DNA of 33,907 nucleotides from JBOGWP01 sp050693875. Its GTDB lineage: Bacteria > Actinomycetota > CADDZG01 > JAHWKV01 > JBOGWP01. Every line of letters starts with the position of its first letter. Position 1 is the stretch's first letter. Position numbers and translations under genes: made by a program. The stretch is taken from NCBI GenBank assembly GCA_050693875.1, contig JBOGWP010000181.1, positions 1 to 33,907 of the forward strand, read 5' to 3'. Positions 1-10,049 of the stretch are shown in pieces. The notes under the pieces were generated by a model, which saw nothing but the letters and a program-made list of their open reading frames with translations, was not told the DNA's origin and searched no databases.

Positions 1-2
1 CA

Positions 3-345
3 GCCCAGCTCGAGGTGCCGAGGTTGGTGCGAATGAGTCAAGTTTGGGACGAGACCGACCGGGGCTGCACCTCAAGCTGGGCCCGGAGGCAGCGAGCGAG
101 GCGAGGCGGGCCGATATTGAGGACCGCGGCCGGAGGCCGCCCCTTGCCTTTCTGGCCTGTACCGGGGAGCGAAGCGACCCGGTAGGCGCCGAACGGAGTG
201 AGGCCCTGCCGGCATAGAGGACTGCCGGCGAAGCCTCGGCTCGCCGAGCGAGGCCCGGCAGGCACCGAGCGAAGCGAGGCCCTGCCGGCATTGAACGACG
301 CCGCCGGAGGCGGCCCCATGCTGTACCGGAGCGAAGCGACCCGCT
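3..345 (+). repeat. Structured repeat element, copy A (head hairpin plus palindromic tail)
   Basis: The head spans 3-82. Arm GCCCAGCTCGAGGTGC (3-18) pairs with 67-82 over 16 positions with a single C/A mismatch. An inner helix can form between 22-27 and 55-60. The ~48-nt loop region is nearly identical to that of copies B and C. The tail (83-345) contains the modules seen in the other copies: GGCAGG...CCTGCC hairpins around a GARCGRAGYGA motif, and GCCGGCATAGAGGACTGCCGGC-like palindromes. It ends with GAGCGAAGCGACCCGCT (about 329-345), as copies B and C do. The distal end abuts the interrupted 3' end of the kinase gene on the opposite strand. It is classed as a repeat from internal comparison only. 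Confidence 0.85.
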
Positions 346-1817
346 CGGCCAAGAAGGTCGACTTCGACCACGATGCTGCCGTCCTCCATCTCGAGACGGA
401 TCAAGATCCGCCGTGCCTCGGCATGGCGAACGGCGTTCGACACCAGCTCCCGGATGGCCGGAATCATCTCCCGAGCCTGAGGGGCGATCTGGGTCGCCGC
501 ACCGGCGTCGACCTCAAGGTGGATTGGGATGCCGGCTCCCGACTCGAACAGTGCGCGAGCGAGCGGAGCACGCGCTCGAGCTCCCAGCCGCCGAGGGCTC
601 CGGGCTGGAGGGCGAAGATGTAGGCTCGGAGCTCCCGGATCACGCGGTCGATCTCCTCGACCCCGTCGTCCAACTGACGGCGCAGCGCCTGGTCCTCCGT
701 GGACGACCCGGTGGCGTGGAGGGCCACGCCGACAGCGAACAGCGATTGGATGATGCCGTCGTGCAGCTCCTTCGCGATCCGCTCGCGGTCCTCCATCAGC
801 GCGAGCCGCTCGAGCTCGCCACGCATCTCGGCCTGCTCGAGGGCCGACGCCGCCGCGGTCGCGAATCGCTGGACGAGCAGCAGCTCCACGTAGCCGAGGG
901 GCCTGCCCCCTCGAACGTTCGCAACGACAGCGTCCCGAAGATTCGATTGCCGACTGCCAACGGGACGAACAGTGCCGGCCCAAGGTGCGCCAGGCTCACC
1001 ACGGAGTGACCGAAACGCTGATCGGTCGCGACGTCGCGGAACACCAGGGGGCGCCCCGTGCGCATCACCTCCTGCGAGATCGAGCCCTCCGCAGCGAACG
1101 TGACGCCAAGCAGCGCTTCGGCCCGCACCCCGTCCGCGACCCGCACCGCCAGGACGCCCGGCTCCGACCCGGGAAAGACGACGGCGGCCAGGTCGGCCGA
1201 GACGAGCGTGCGCGCACGATGGGCGACCGCAGGATCTCGTCGGTGCCCCAGCCCTCGAGAATCGCCCGCTCGATGTCGTTCAGCGCCTCGAGACGTTGCG
1301 CCGAGGCCCGGGGGTCCTCGTACTCACGTGCGTTCACCACCGCGACGCCCACCTGGGCGGCGAGCGTCATCGCGGTTGCCTCGTCGTCGGCCGAGAAGCC
1401 GCCCGGCTTGCCGTAGAAGCATAGACAGCCCAGCAGCTGCTCCTCGACGACGATGGGAACGGCGAGCACCTCGGCCTCGGACTCGCCCGGCGCTCCGCCC
1501 TCGCCCTGCACCGGGCTCGAGATCTTGATCGCACGGCGATGCTCGCGCACCGCGCCGAGCAGGCGCTCACTGAGCGCCTCGATTGTGGCCTCGTCTCCAC
1601 CTCGGCATGCCGAGGCTCGGCTCTGGAGCTCGCCACCGGATCCCGACAGGACGACTGCGACCTGGCTGGACCCGGCGAGGTCGCAAGCGATCTCGGCGCT
1701 GGCCTGGAGGATATCGGCGAGTGCCAGGCGCGCGCTGACGTCGAAACCGGCTTGGATCAGAGCGTCGAGGCGCCGAGACTGTCTCCCGGGACACGCACAG
1801 CGGGGGAAGGCTAGCAC
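346..1817 (-). pseudogene. Decayed GAF-GAF-HisKA_3 sensor histidine kinase, truncated by repeat copy A
   Basis: Translated piecewise, this minus-strand gene reads as a NarL/DevS-type cytoplasmic sensor kinase. It has a first GAF domain (about 1750-1260), a second GAF domain (about 1210-905), a dimerisation/phosphoacceptor H-box with KELHDGIIQSLFAVG (about 775) and the N-box region ELVSNAVRHAEA of the HATPase (about 435). Three frame changes are needed, near 1205-1215, 900 and 555. Each is equivalent to loss of one base. After the residues VVEVD at about 355 the expected DDGRGF-type G1 box is absent and the reading frame runs into the repeat, so the ATP-binding G boxes are missing. GTG at 1817 is the likely original start. 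No response regulator is adjacent. Frameshifts from assembly error are possible, but they would not restore the missing C-terminus. Confidence 0.8.
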
Positions 1818-1909
1818 GCGGCAGAAGATTACACCGAGGGTTTCAGGACGTTTCGAGCGATTTTTCCAGCCGGGCCGGCGGGCCCTCCGCCTCGGTCCTG
1901 CGGCACTCC

Positions 1910-1921
1910 TACAATCGACTC
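1910..1921 (+). promoter_or_regulatory. Putative leaderless promoter of the dehydrogenase gene
   Basis: A -10-like TACAAT (1910-1915) is followed by exactly six bases and then the GTG start at 1922. A transcript starting about 7 nt after the -10 would begin at the start codon. No Shine-Dalgarno sequence and no good -35 are visible. The same spacing occurs upstream of tilS and folE. Confidence 0.45.
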
Positions 1922-2998
1922 GTGGGCGTCTTCGAACGGGTCGCCGACACCGGCCACGAGCAGATCGCCTTCTGCCACGACAAGGCCTCGGGGCTCCGCG
2001 CGATCATCGCCGTCCACTCCACCGCCCTCGGGCCATCGCTTGGCGGCACGCGCTTCCACGCGTATCGCTCCGAGGAGGAGGCCCTGGTCGACGCCCTGCG
2101 CCTCTCGCGGGCGATGACGTACAAGGCGGCCGCGGCCGGCCTCGACCTCGGCGGCGGGAAGGGCATCATCATCGGCGACCCGGCCCGGCACAAGAGCGAG
2201 GAGCTGCTGCGAGCCTACGGACGATTCGTCGACGGGCTGTCGGGGCGGTACGTGACCGCGGAGGACGTCGGGACGACCCAGTCGGATATGGACTTGGTGC
2301 GGCGCGAGACCCGCTGGGTGACCGGCGTCTCCCCGTCGTTCGGAGGCTCCGGGGACCCTTCGCCGGCGACGGCGATCGGCGTGATGCACGGCCTCCGCGC
2401 GATTGCCCTCGAGCTGTGGGGGGACGAGTCACTCGCAGGCCGGCGGTTCGCGGTGCAGGGCGTCGGCAAGGTCGGCGGGGACGTCGCCCGTCACCTCGTT
2501 ACTGCCGGGGCCACGGTGACCGTCGCGGACGTCGACCCGCGCCGTGTGGACCGGGTCGCGTCCGATCTCGGCGTGGCGGCTGCGCCGTCCGCAGATATCC
2601 ATGCCCTACCGTGCGACGTCTTCGTCCCGTGTGCGCTCGGCGGCGTGCTCAACGACGACACGATCCTCCAGCTGCGGTGCGCCGCGGTCGGAGGGGCGGC
2701 CAACAACCAGCTGCTGACTCCGGAGCACGGCAAGCTCCTTGCCGACGCCGGGGTCCTCTACGCCCCCGACTTCATCATCAACGCAGGTGGGTTGATCAAC
2801 GTCGCCGACGAGTTGGACGGGTACGACGCGGCTCGCGCCATGGACCGCATCGGCGGGATTCTCACAACGCTGCGGTCGGTCTTCGAGATCTCCCGAAGCG
2901 AGGGCGTGACGACCGCCGAGGCCGCCGAGCGCCTCGCCGAGGAGCGACTCCACCGGGTCGGCGGGCTGCGGATGCTGTGGCGGGGGGGGCGGGCGTAA
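1922..2998 (+). CDS. Leucine/valine-type amino-acid dehydrogenase (Glu/Leu/Phe/Val dehydrogenase family)
   Basis: This 358-residue protein should catalyse NAD-dependent reversible oxidative deamination of a branched-chain amino acid to its 2-oxo acid in the cytosol. The substrate-binding and catalytic lysines fall at K68 (MTYK) and K80 (LGGGK), matching leucine dehydrogenase numbering. The segment RYVTAEDVGTT and the SPSFGGSGDPSP loop are typical of LeuDH/ValDH. The Rossmann motif GVGKVGG (about 181-187) and the PCALGGVLN...GGAANNQL segment complete the NAD domain. Length is normal for the family. GTG was chosen as the start because the alignment begins there and a leaderless -10 sits six bases upstream. 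It is divergent from the broken kinase gene and convergent with purM. Leucine versus valine preference cannot be decided by eye. Confidence 0.9.
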   Translation: MGVFERVADTGHEQIAFCHDKASGLRAIIAVHSTALGPSLGGTRFHAYRSEEEALVDALRLSRAMTYKAAAAGLDLGGGKGIIIGDPARHKSEELLRAYGRFVDGLSGRYVTAEDVGTTQSDMDLVRRETRWVTGVSPSFGGSGDPSPATAIGVMHGLRAIALELWGDESLAGRRFAVQGVGKVGGDVARHLVTAGATVTVADVDPRRVDRVASDLGVAAAPSADIHALPCDVFVPCALGGVLNDDTILQLRCAAVGGAANNQLLTPEHGKLLADAGVLYAPDFIINAGGLINVADELDGYDAARAMDRIGGILTTLRSVFEISRSEGVTTAEAAERLAEERLHRVGGLRMLWRGGRA

Positions 2999-3072
2999 CC
3001 GCGCCGGCGAGTCCAGGCTGGATGAAACCTGTCCTGGAGAACGATCCGGTTCGTTGGATGGGGACCGGGCGA

Positions 3073-4110
3073 TCAGAGGCGGACGGCAGGTCCCGGCCCG
3101 CGCGACACGATCTCGCCGATCTGGTAGAGGCGGTGGCCGTGCCGCTCGACGACCTCGACCGCGGCGCTCGCCTCTTCGGCCGGCAGCACCGCGATCATGC
3201 CGATCCCCATGTTGAACGTGGCGACCATGTCGGCGTCCTCGACGCCGCCCCAGTCGGCGAGGAGGCCGAAGATGGGCGGAGGCGGCCAGGCCCCACGGTC
3301 GAGCCGTGCGCCCATGCCCTGCGGAAGGATCCGGGCGAGGTTCTCCGGGATGCCTCCGCCCGTGATGTGCGCGAGACCCTTCACGTCCACGGAAGCAGCC
3401 AGGTCGAGGAGTGAAGGCGCGTAGATCTCGGTCGGGCGAAGCAGCTCGTCGGCCAGCGAGCCGTCCAGGTCCGGCGGGCGATCCGCGAGGTCGCGACCGG
3501 CATCGGCGAGCACCTTCCGCACCAGGCTGTAACCGTTGGCATGCAGACCAGAGGAAGCGATCCCCAGCACCGCATCGCCCTCGGCGATCCTTTCGCCGGT
3601 GACCAGCCGAGATCGCTCGGCAACCCCGACGCAGAACCCGGCGAGATCGTACGAGTCCTCCGCAAGGTGCCCGGGGTGCTCGGCGATCTCACCCCCGATG
3701 AGCGCACACCCAGCCCGCCGGCATCCCACGACCATTCCGGCGACGAGCGCATCGATCGTGTCGGGAACGACCTTGCCCGTCACGATGTAGTCCAGGAAGA
3801 AGAGCGGCTCGGCCCCGTGGGCGGCGACGTCGTCGACGGACATCGCTACCAGGTCGATTCCGATGGTGTCGTGGCGGCCGAGCGCCTGGGCAAGCATCAC
3901 CTTCGTGCCGGCGCCGTCGGTCGACGAGACCAGCACCGGATCGCGGAAGTGGCCCCCCAGCGCGAACAGTCCGCCGAAGCCCCCGAGCTCGCCCAGGACC
4001 TCGGGGCGAAGGCTGGCCGCGGCCCGGCGCCGGATACGTTCGACGGCGCGGTGGGCGGCAGCGATGTCGACGCCCGCGTCCGCGTAGGCCTTCGGACCCT
4101 GCTCGCTCAC
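3073..4110 (-). CDS. purM: Phosphoribosylformylglycinamidine cyclo-ligase (AIR synthetase)
   Basis: A protein of 345 residues, the normal PurM size. It catalyses the ATP-dependent closure of FGAM to AIR, step five of purine synthesis. Recognisable segments are YADAGVDIAAAHRAVERI at the N-terminus, the SSTDGAGTKVMLAQALGRHDTIGIDLVAM-type substrate/ATP region (about residues 62-92), GGEIAEHPGH and the C-terminal HITGGGIPENLARI block (about 245-258). The start is GTG with no obvious Shine-Dalgarno sequence. It lies 28 bp after purF on the same strand and is the last gene of the purine cluster. It converges on the dehydrogenase gene, and the 74 bp between them show no convincing terminator. Confidence 0.96.
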   Translation of the reverse strand: MSEQGPKAYADAGVDIAAAHRAVERIRRRAAASLRPEVLGELGGFGGLFALGGHFRDPVLVSSTDGAGTKVMLAQALGRHDTIGIDLVAMSVDDVAAHGAEPLFFLDYIVTGKVVPDTIDALVAGMVVGCRRAGCALIGGEIAEHPGHLAEDSYDLAGFCVGVAERSRLVTGERIAEGDAVLGIASSGLHANGYSLVRKVLADAGRDLADRPPDLDGSLADELLRPTEIYAPSLLDLAASVDVKGLAHITGGGIPENLARILPQGMGARLDRGAWPPPPIFGLLADWGGVEDADMVATFNMGIGMIAVLPAEEASAAVEVVERHGHRLYQIGEIVSRGPGPAVRL

Positions 4111-4138
4111 CGGGGGTTGGGGGACGGCGCCCGGCCCG

Positions 4139-5650
<1,512 letters not shown>

Positions 5651-5685
5651 TGGCTTTCCCCGTGATCGTCTCGATCAAGCCTAGC

Positions 5686-7929
5686 TCACACTCCCGCCGC
5701 CCCATAGCCCATCGCGGAAGGAAATGCACTTTCGTACCGCGCAGCAAGCTCGGCCACGGGTACGGTCAGGCTGCCGGCCGCCAGCACCGAGCCGCCGACC
5801 GCGCCCAGCACCGCCATGGGAACGCCCTCGGCGGCGGCGATCCCCTGCAGAGCAGCAAGGGCAGCCTGCGAAACAGTGACCAGGATCCGGGAGGCCGACT
5901 CGGAGAAGAGCCACAGGTGGAGCAGCCCGTCGCCGGCGAACGGCGGCTCCGGCTCCACCTGCGCGCCGATCCCTCCGGCAATGCTGCACTCCGCCAGGGC
6001 GACGGCCAGACCTCCGGCTGAGCAGTCGTGGGCGCTGTGGAGGATGCCTTCGGCGACGGCACGCCGCACAGTAAAGCAGACCGCCGCCTCCCTGGACAGG
6101 TCGAGCGCCGGGGGCCGACCGCCCACGTGGTGAAGGATCGTCCGGGCATACTCGCTCCCCCCGAGCTCGGATCGGGTCTCCCCCACCAGAACCACCAGGT
6201 CCCCCTCCGACTGGAACCCGAGCGGCGGCGGATCGATCCCGTCCCGTAGCAGCCCGACCATCCCGACGATCGGGGTCGGGTCGATCGCCCGTCCGCGGGT
6301 CTCGTTGTAGAAAGAGACGTTGCCGCCGGTGACGGGCGTGGCGAAGGCATTGCAGGCATCAGCCATGCCGCGCAGCGACTCCGTGAAGCACCACATGACC
6401 TCCGGCCGCTCGGGGCTGCCGAAGTTCAGGCAGTTCGTGATCGCCACCGGCTCGGCCCCCACCGTCGAGAGGTTTCGCGCCGCTTCTGCGACCGTGTGCA
6501 TCGAACCCAGGTAGGGGTCGAGAGCGCCGAGTCTCCCATTGCCCTCGGCGGTCACCGCCAGCCGCGTATGGGCGCCGGGGAGGCGGAGCACCGCCGCGTC
6601 GTGGCCCGGCCCGACCACCGTGCCGAGCATCACCTGATGATCGTACTGCTCCCACACCCAACGCTTGGAGGCGATGTTCGGCGAGCCGACCAGTCCAAGG
6701 ATCGCTCCGGCGAGATCCGGCGGCGGCGTGGTGGGGGGTTCGGCGACCGCCAGCCCGTCCAGCCAGTCGGGGCGGCGCCGCGGACGGTCGTAGATGGGAC
6801 CGTCGCCGAGTGAGTCGGCGGGGATGTCGGCCACGACGGCGCCGTCCTCGACCACCTCGAGCCGTCCGGTCGTGGTCACCTCCCCGATGTCGGATGCCGG
6901 CAGCCCCCAGCGCGCGCAGATCGCCAGTGCCTCGGCGACATCCCCCGGCCGGACGACGATCAGCATCCGCTCCTGGGACTCCGAGGTGAGCAGCTCGAAG
7001 GCCTCCATGCCCGGCTCGCGGCGAGGCACCCTGCCGAGGTCGACGAGCATGCCGGTGCCGGCGCGGGCGGCGGACTCGGAGGTCGCACAGCACAGCCCTG
7101 CTCCGCCGAGGTCCTGGATCCCGACGACGAGTCCCCGTTCGAGCAGCTCCAGGCACGCCTCGATAAGCAGCTTCTCGGTGAACGGATCGCCGACTTGGAC
7201 GCTCGGGCGCTTCGACTCGGCCCCCTCCTCGAAGGTCGCGGAGGCGAGCACCGAGACGCCGCCGATCCCATCGCGGCCGGTCGACGAGCCGAGGAGCAGC
7301 ACCCGGTTGCCCGGGCCGTGCGCCCGAGCAAAGGCGAGGCGCGACCGGGGGGCGACGCCGATGCACATCACGTTGACGAGCGGGTTGCCGGAGTAGCCGT
7401 CTTCGAAGATCAACTCCCCGCCCACGGTCGGGACGCCGATGCAGTTGCCGTAGAACGAGATCCCAGACACCACGCCCTCGACGAGGAACCGGTTCCGGTC
7501 GGCGACCTCGGGGTCGACCCGTCGCTCGACGGGCAGGGGGCCGAAGCGCAGCGGATCGAGGAGGGCCACCGGCCGCGCCCCCACGGAGAGGACGTCGCGC
7601 ACGATCCCTCCGATCCCCGTCGCCGCCCCCTGCACCGGTTCGACGTACGAGGGGTGGTTGTGCGACTCCATCCGGAAGGCCACCGCCACGTCGTCCACCT
7701 GGATGATCCCCGCTCCCTCGCCCGGGCCGACCAGCACGTGCGGGCCCTCGGAGGGGAGGTCCTTGAGATGCAGCCGGCTCGACTTGTAAGAGCAGTGCTC
7801 CGACCACATCACCGAGTACATCGCCAGCTCGGCGCGGTTCGGCGGCCGGCCGAGGAGGCTCTCGATGCGCGCGTACTCGTCGTCGGTCAGGCCGAGGCGG
7901 CGGTGGAGCAGCTCCTCCTCGGCCTTCAC
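5686..7929 (-). CDS. purL: Phosphoribosylformylglycinamidine synthase subunit II (small-type PurL)
   Basis: A protein of 747 residues, which is the Bacillus/actinobacterial small PurL that works with separate PurS and PurQ. Both partners are encoded just upstream. It converts FGAR to FGAM using ammonia delivered by PurQ. Visible segments include NRAELAMYSVMWSEHCSYKSS (about 33-53), ESHNHPSYVEPVQGAATGIGG, IQDLGGAGLCCATSE, and a second-half repeat with GGNVSFYNET and HDCSAGGLAVALAE. The start is GTG at 7929. It overlaps the stop of a possible 20-codon leader ORF. It is separated from purQ by the secreted-protein gene, so it may have its own promoter near 7995-8000. Confidence 0.96.
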   Translation of the reverse strand: MKAEEELLHRRLGLTDDEYARIESLLGRPPNRAELAMYSVMWSEHCSYKSSRLHLKDLPSEGPHVLVGPGEGAGIIQVDDVAVAFRMESHNHPSYVEPVQGAATGIGGIVRDVLSVGARPVALLDPLRFGPLPVERRVDPEVADRNRFLVEGVVSGISFYGNCIGVPTVGGELIFEDGYSGNPLVNVMCIGVAPRSRLAFARAHGPGNRVLLLGSSTGRDGIGGVSVLASATFEEGAESKRPSVQVGDPFTEKLLIEACLELLERGLVVGIQDLGGAGLCCATSESAARAGTGMLVDLGRVPRREPGMEAFELLTSESQERMLIVVRPGDVAEALAICARWGLPASDIGEVTTTGRLEVVEDGAVVADIPADSLGDGPIYDRPRRRPDWLDGLAVAEPPTTPPPDLAGAILGLVGSPNIASKRWVWEQYDHQVMLGTVVGPGHDAAVLRLPGAHTRLAVTAEGNGRLGALDPYLGSMHTVAEAARNLSTVGAEPVAITNCLNFGSPERPEVMWCFTESLRGMADACNAFATPVTGGNVSFYNETRGRAIDPTPIVGMVGLLRDGIDPPPLGFQSEGDLVVLVGETRSELGGSEYARTILHHVGGRPPALDLSREAAVCFTVRRAVAEGILHSAHDCSAGGLAVALAECSIAGGIGAQVEPEPPFAGDGLLHLWLFSESASRILVTVSQAALAALQGIAAAEGVPMAVLGAVGGSVLAAGSLTVPVAELAARYESAFPSAMGYGAAGV

Positions 7930-7988
7930 GGGAGCACGCCCGGGGGCCGGGCCGGCGAGGGGCGGATTTGGGCGGCGCTCAGGGGCAC
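7926..7988 (-). CDS. Possible 20-residue leader ORF translationally coupled to purL
   Basis: A GTG at 7988 opens a 20-codon frame (MPLSAAQIRPSPARPPGVLP) whose TGA stop overlaps the purL GTG as GTGA. TATCGT lies at 7995-8000, exactly six bases upstream of the GTG. That is the same leaderless spacing seen at tilS and folE. The interpretation is an inference: a leaderless mini-ORF would bring ribosomes to purL, which has only a weak Shine-Dalgarno sequence. It could equally be chance in GC-rich DNA. Confidence 0.3.
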   Translation of the reverse strand: MPLSAAQIRPSPARPPGVLP

Positions 7989-8000
7989 AGCCGGACGATA
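7989..8000 (-). promoter_or_regulatory. Putative internal promoter for purL
   Basis: On the minus strand TATCGT (8000-7995) is followed by six bases and then a GTG. It would give purLFM a transcript independent of purSQ and of the intervening secreted-protein gene. No -35 was recognised. Confidence 0.3.
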
Positions 8001-8043
8001 GCGGACTCGCGCAGGTGAGCGGGGCCTTTCCAGCGGATCGGGC

Positions 8044-8736
8044 TCAGGCCGCCCGCAGCGCCAGGATCGTCCCGATGTGGTCGGCGGCGTGCCTGGCCCG
8101 GGCAACCTTCGGGCCGGTATCGCCGGGCGAGGGGAAGACCATGTCGGAGCACTCGATCCCCGGGTGCCGCGCCCGCTCGGCGCGCTCGGTGAATCCACTC
8201 GGCGGCCTGATCCGGTTGGGGGTCGGGCCCTCGATCATCGCGAACATCACCAGCATCGACCCCGAAACCGGGACCGGAAGGGAGGGCGCGACGATCCTCC
8301 GGTCGGCGCTCCCGTCGGGTTCGGAGGCCGACGCGACCACCGGGTTCGAGGTGCTCAGGCCGCCGTAGGCGGTGATGAGGACGTTCATGTCGTTGTCTCC
8401 TGAGGACCACGGGTAGCTCGCGGGCTCGCCGGCGCCGGCGACGTGGATGTAGACGCTCAGGCGGATGTCGCCGGGCACCAAATCGGTGCGGAACAGGTTC
8501 CACCCGGCGGGCGCGTTGATCGGGTCGTTGACCTGCTCGTGGAGCGCGACGCCGGCCACCAGCACGTCGCCTTGGGCGACGTTGGGCGGGCGAGTGACGG
8601 TGACAGACGTTCCTGCGCTGGTGTTCGTGGCGGCGCCACGGAAGACGATCGACGCGGCGCTCGCGGGTAGCGCCGGCATGACAAGGACAGCTGCGGTCAG
8701 CGCCGCCGTCAACACGCGGAGGAGTCGAAGGGTCAT
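8044..8736 (-). CDS. Secreted beta-rich protein of unknown function
   Basis: A protein of 230 residues with a clear Sec signal peptide: a basic MTLRLLR start, a hydrophobic core, and a probable cleavage after ALPASA near residue 27. The mature part is Ser/Thr/Val/Gly-rich. It has the pattern of exported beta-sandwich proteins (NVAQGDVLVAGVALHE, then PAGWNLFRTD, YIHVAGAGEPASYPWS, LITAYGGLSTSNPV). I recognise the pattern from environmental actinobacterial proteins but know no function for it. ATG at 8736 was chosen over one 66 bases upstream because AAGGGAG precedes it and the signal peptide starts there. It lies inside the purine cluster between purQ and purL and has its own promoter-like sequence. 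A role in purine synthesis is unlikely. Confidence 0.8.
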   Translation of the reverse strand: MTLRLLRVLTAALTAAVLVMPALPASAASIVFRGAATNTSAGTSVTVTRPPNVAQGDVLVAGVALHEQVNDPINAPAGWNLFRTDLVPGDIRLSVYIHVAGAGEPASYPWSSGDNDMNVLITAYGGLSTSNPVVASASEPDGSADRRIVAPSLPVPVSGSMLVMFAMIEGPTPNRIRPPSGFTERAERARHPGIECSDMVFPSPGDTGPKVARARHAADHIGTILALRAA

Positions 8737-8764
8737 GCGTTCTCCCTTGGTTCGGCTTCGGGCG

Positions 8765-8794
8765 ATCGTAGTGAGTCTGTTACCCGGCAAGCAA
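8765..8794 (-). promoter_or_regulatory. Putative promoter of the secreted-protein gene
   Basis: On the minus strand a -35-like TTGCTT (8794-8789) and a -10-like TACGAT (8770-8765) are separated by 18 bp. The predicted transcript has a leader of about 22 nt carrying AAGGGAG before the ATG at 8736. Confidence 0.5.
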
Positions 8795-8840
8795 TACGCC
8801 ATTCATGGCACCCCGCCCATCTCGTGTCCCGTTCGGACGT

Positions 8841-9551
<711 letters not shown>

Positions 9552-9557
9552 TTGGTG

Positions 9558-9815
9558 CTATCCACCGATCTCTTCCAAGGTGATGTGGAACTCCTCGATG
9601 ACGGGGTTGGCGAGGAACCGCCGGCATGCGTCGTCGAGCATCGCCTCGGCCGCGGCCTCGTCGTCGGCCTCGACCACGAGCTCGACGCGCTTGCCCATCC
9701 GCACGTGGTGCATCCCTCGAAACCCCAGGCCGGGGAGGGCGCGCTCGATCGTCTGCCCCTGCGGGTCGGAGATCCCCTCCTTCGGCATCACATCGACCGC
9801 GACCGCGAACCGCAC
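9558..9815 (-). CDS. purS: Phosphoribosylformylglycinamidine synthase subunit PurS
   Basis: A small protein of 85 residues, normal for PurS, which bridges PurL and PurQ in the FGAM synthase complex. Typical segments are KEGISDPQGQTIERALPGLGF and VRMGKRVELVVEA. The start is GTG at 9815, preceded by the strong Shine-Dalgarno GAGGGGAG. It immediately precedes purQ. Upstream it is cut off from purC by the AbiEi/DUF559 cassette. A -10-like TAAGGT about 35 nt upstream of the start may give it a local promoter, which is a weak call. Confidence 0.95.
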   Translation of the reverse strand: MRFAVAVDVMPKEGISDPQGQTIERALPGLGFRGMHHVRMGKRVELVVEADDEAAAEAMLDDACRRFLANPVIEEFHITLEEIGG

Positions 9816-9924
9816 CCGATCTCCCCTCTCGTCTCGTTACGGCGAGACCTTACCCAATCACCCCCCGGGTCGCCGGGATTGCCGGGCGGGGGCGGCGCCC
9901 CGGGGGGCGGGCGGGCCGGGGGCC

Positions 9925-10049
9925 GCTCTCTTCGTGTTTACCGCCACATATGGCGGGCATCGCCAAGAGAGCCCGTCTGTCACCCCCAGCACCTATCGTG
10001 CCGAACTGTATGAATCGTTCTGGGGAGGCGATGGCGGTCGCGGCGCTGG
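9925..10049 (+). repeat. Left terminal inverted repeat of the cassette, with cruciform
   Basis: Outer arms GCTCTCTT (9925-9932) and AAGAGAGC (9965-9972) enclose an inner hairpin CCGCCA-CATA-TGGCGG (9941-9956). The shared block CAGCACCTATCGTGC and a copy of the gene start (ATG at about 10010, then a Ser-Gly-Glu-Ala-Met-Ala-Val-Ala-like reading) follow. Homology with the right copy stops near 10049. Confidence 0.75.

Noticed and set aside
38..345. Open frames within repeat copy A giving Arg/Pro/Ala-rich peptides
   Set aside because: The peptides (AGRASLRSVPAGP-like) follow directly from the repeat modules, and no start signals support translation.
2999..3072. Bidirectional terminator between the dehydrogenase gene and purM
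   Set aside because: Only a weak 5-bp hairpin (AACGA...TCGTT) is visible, with no T-tract on either strand.
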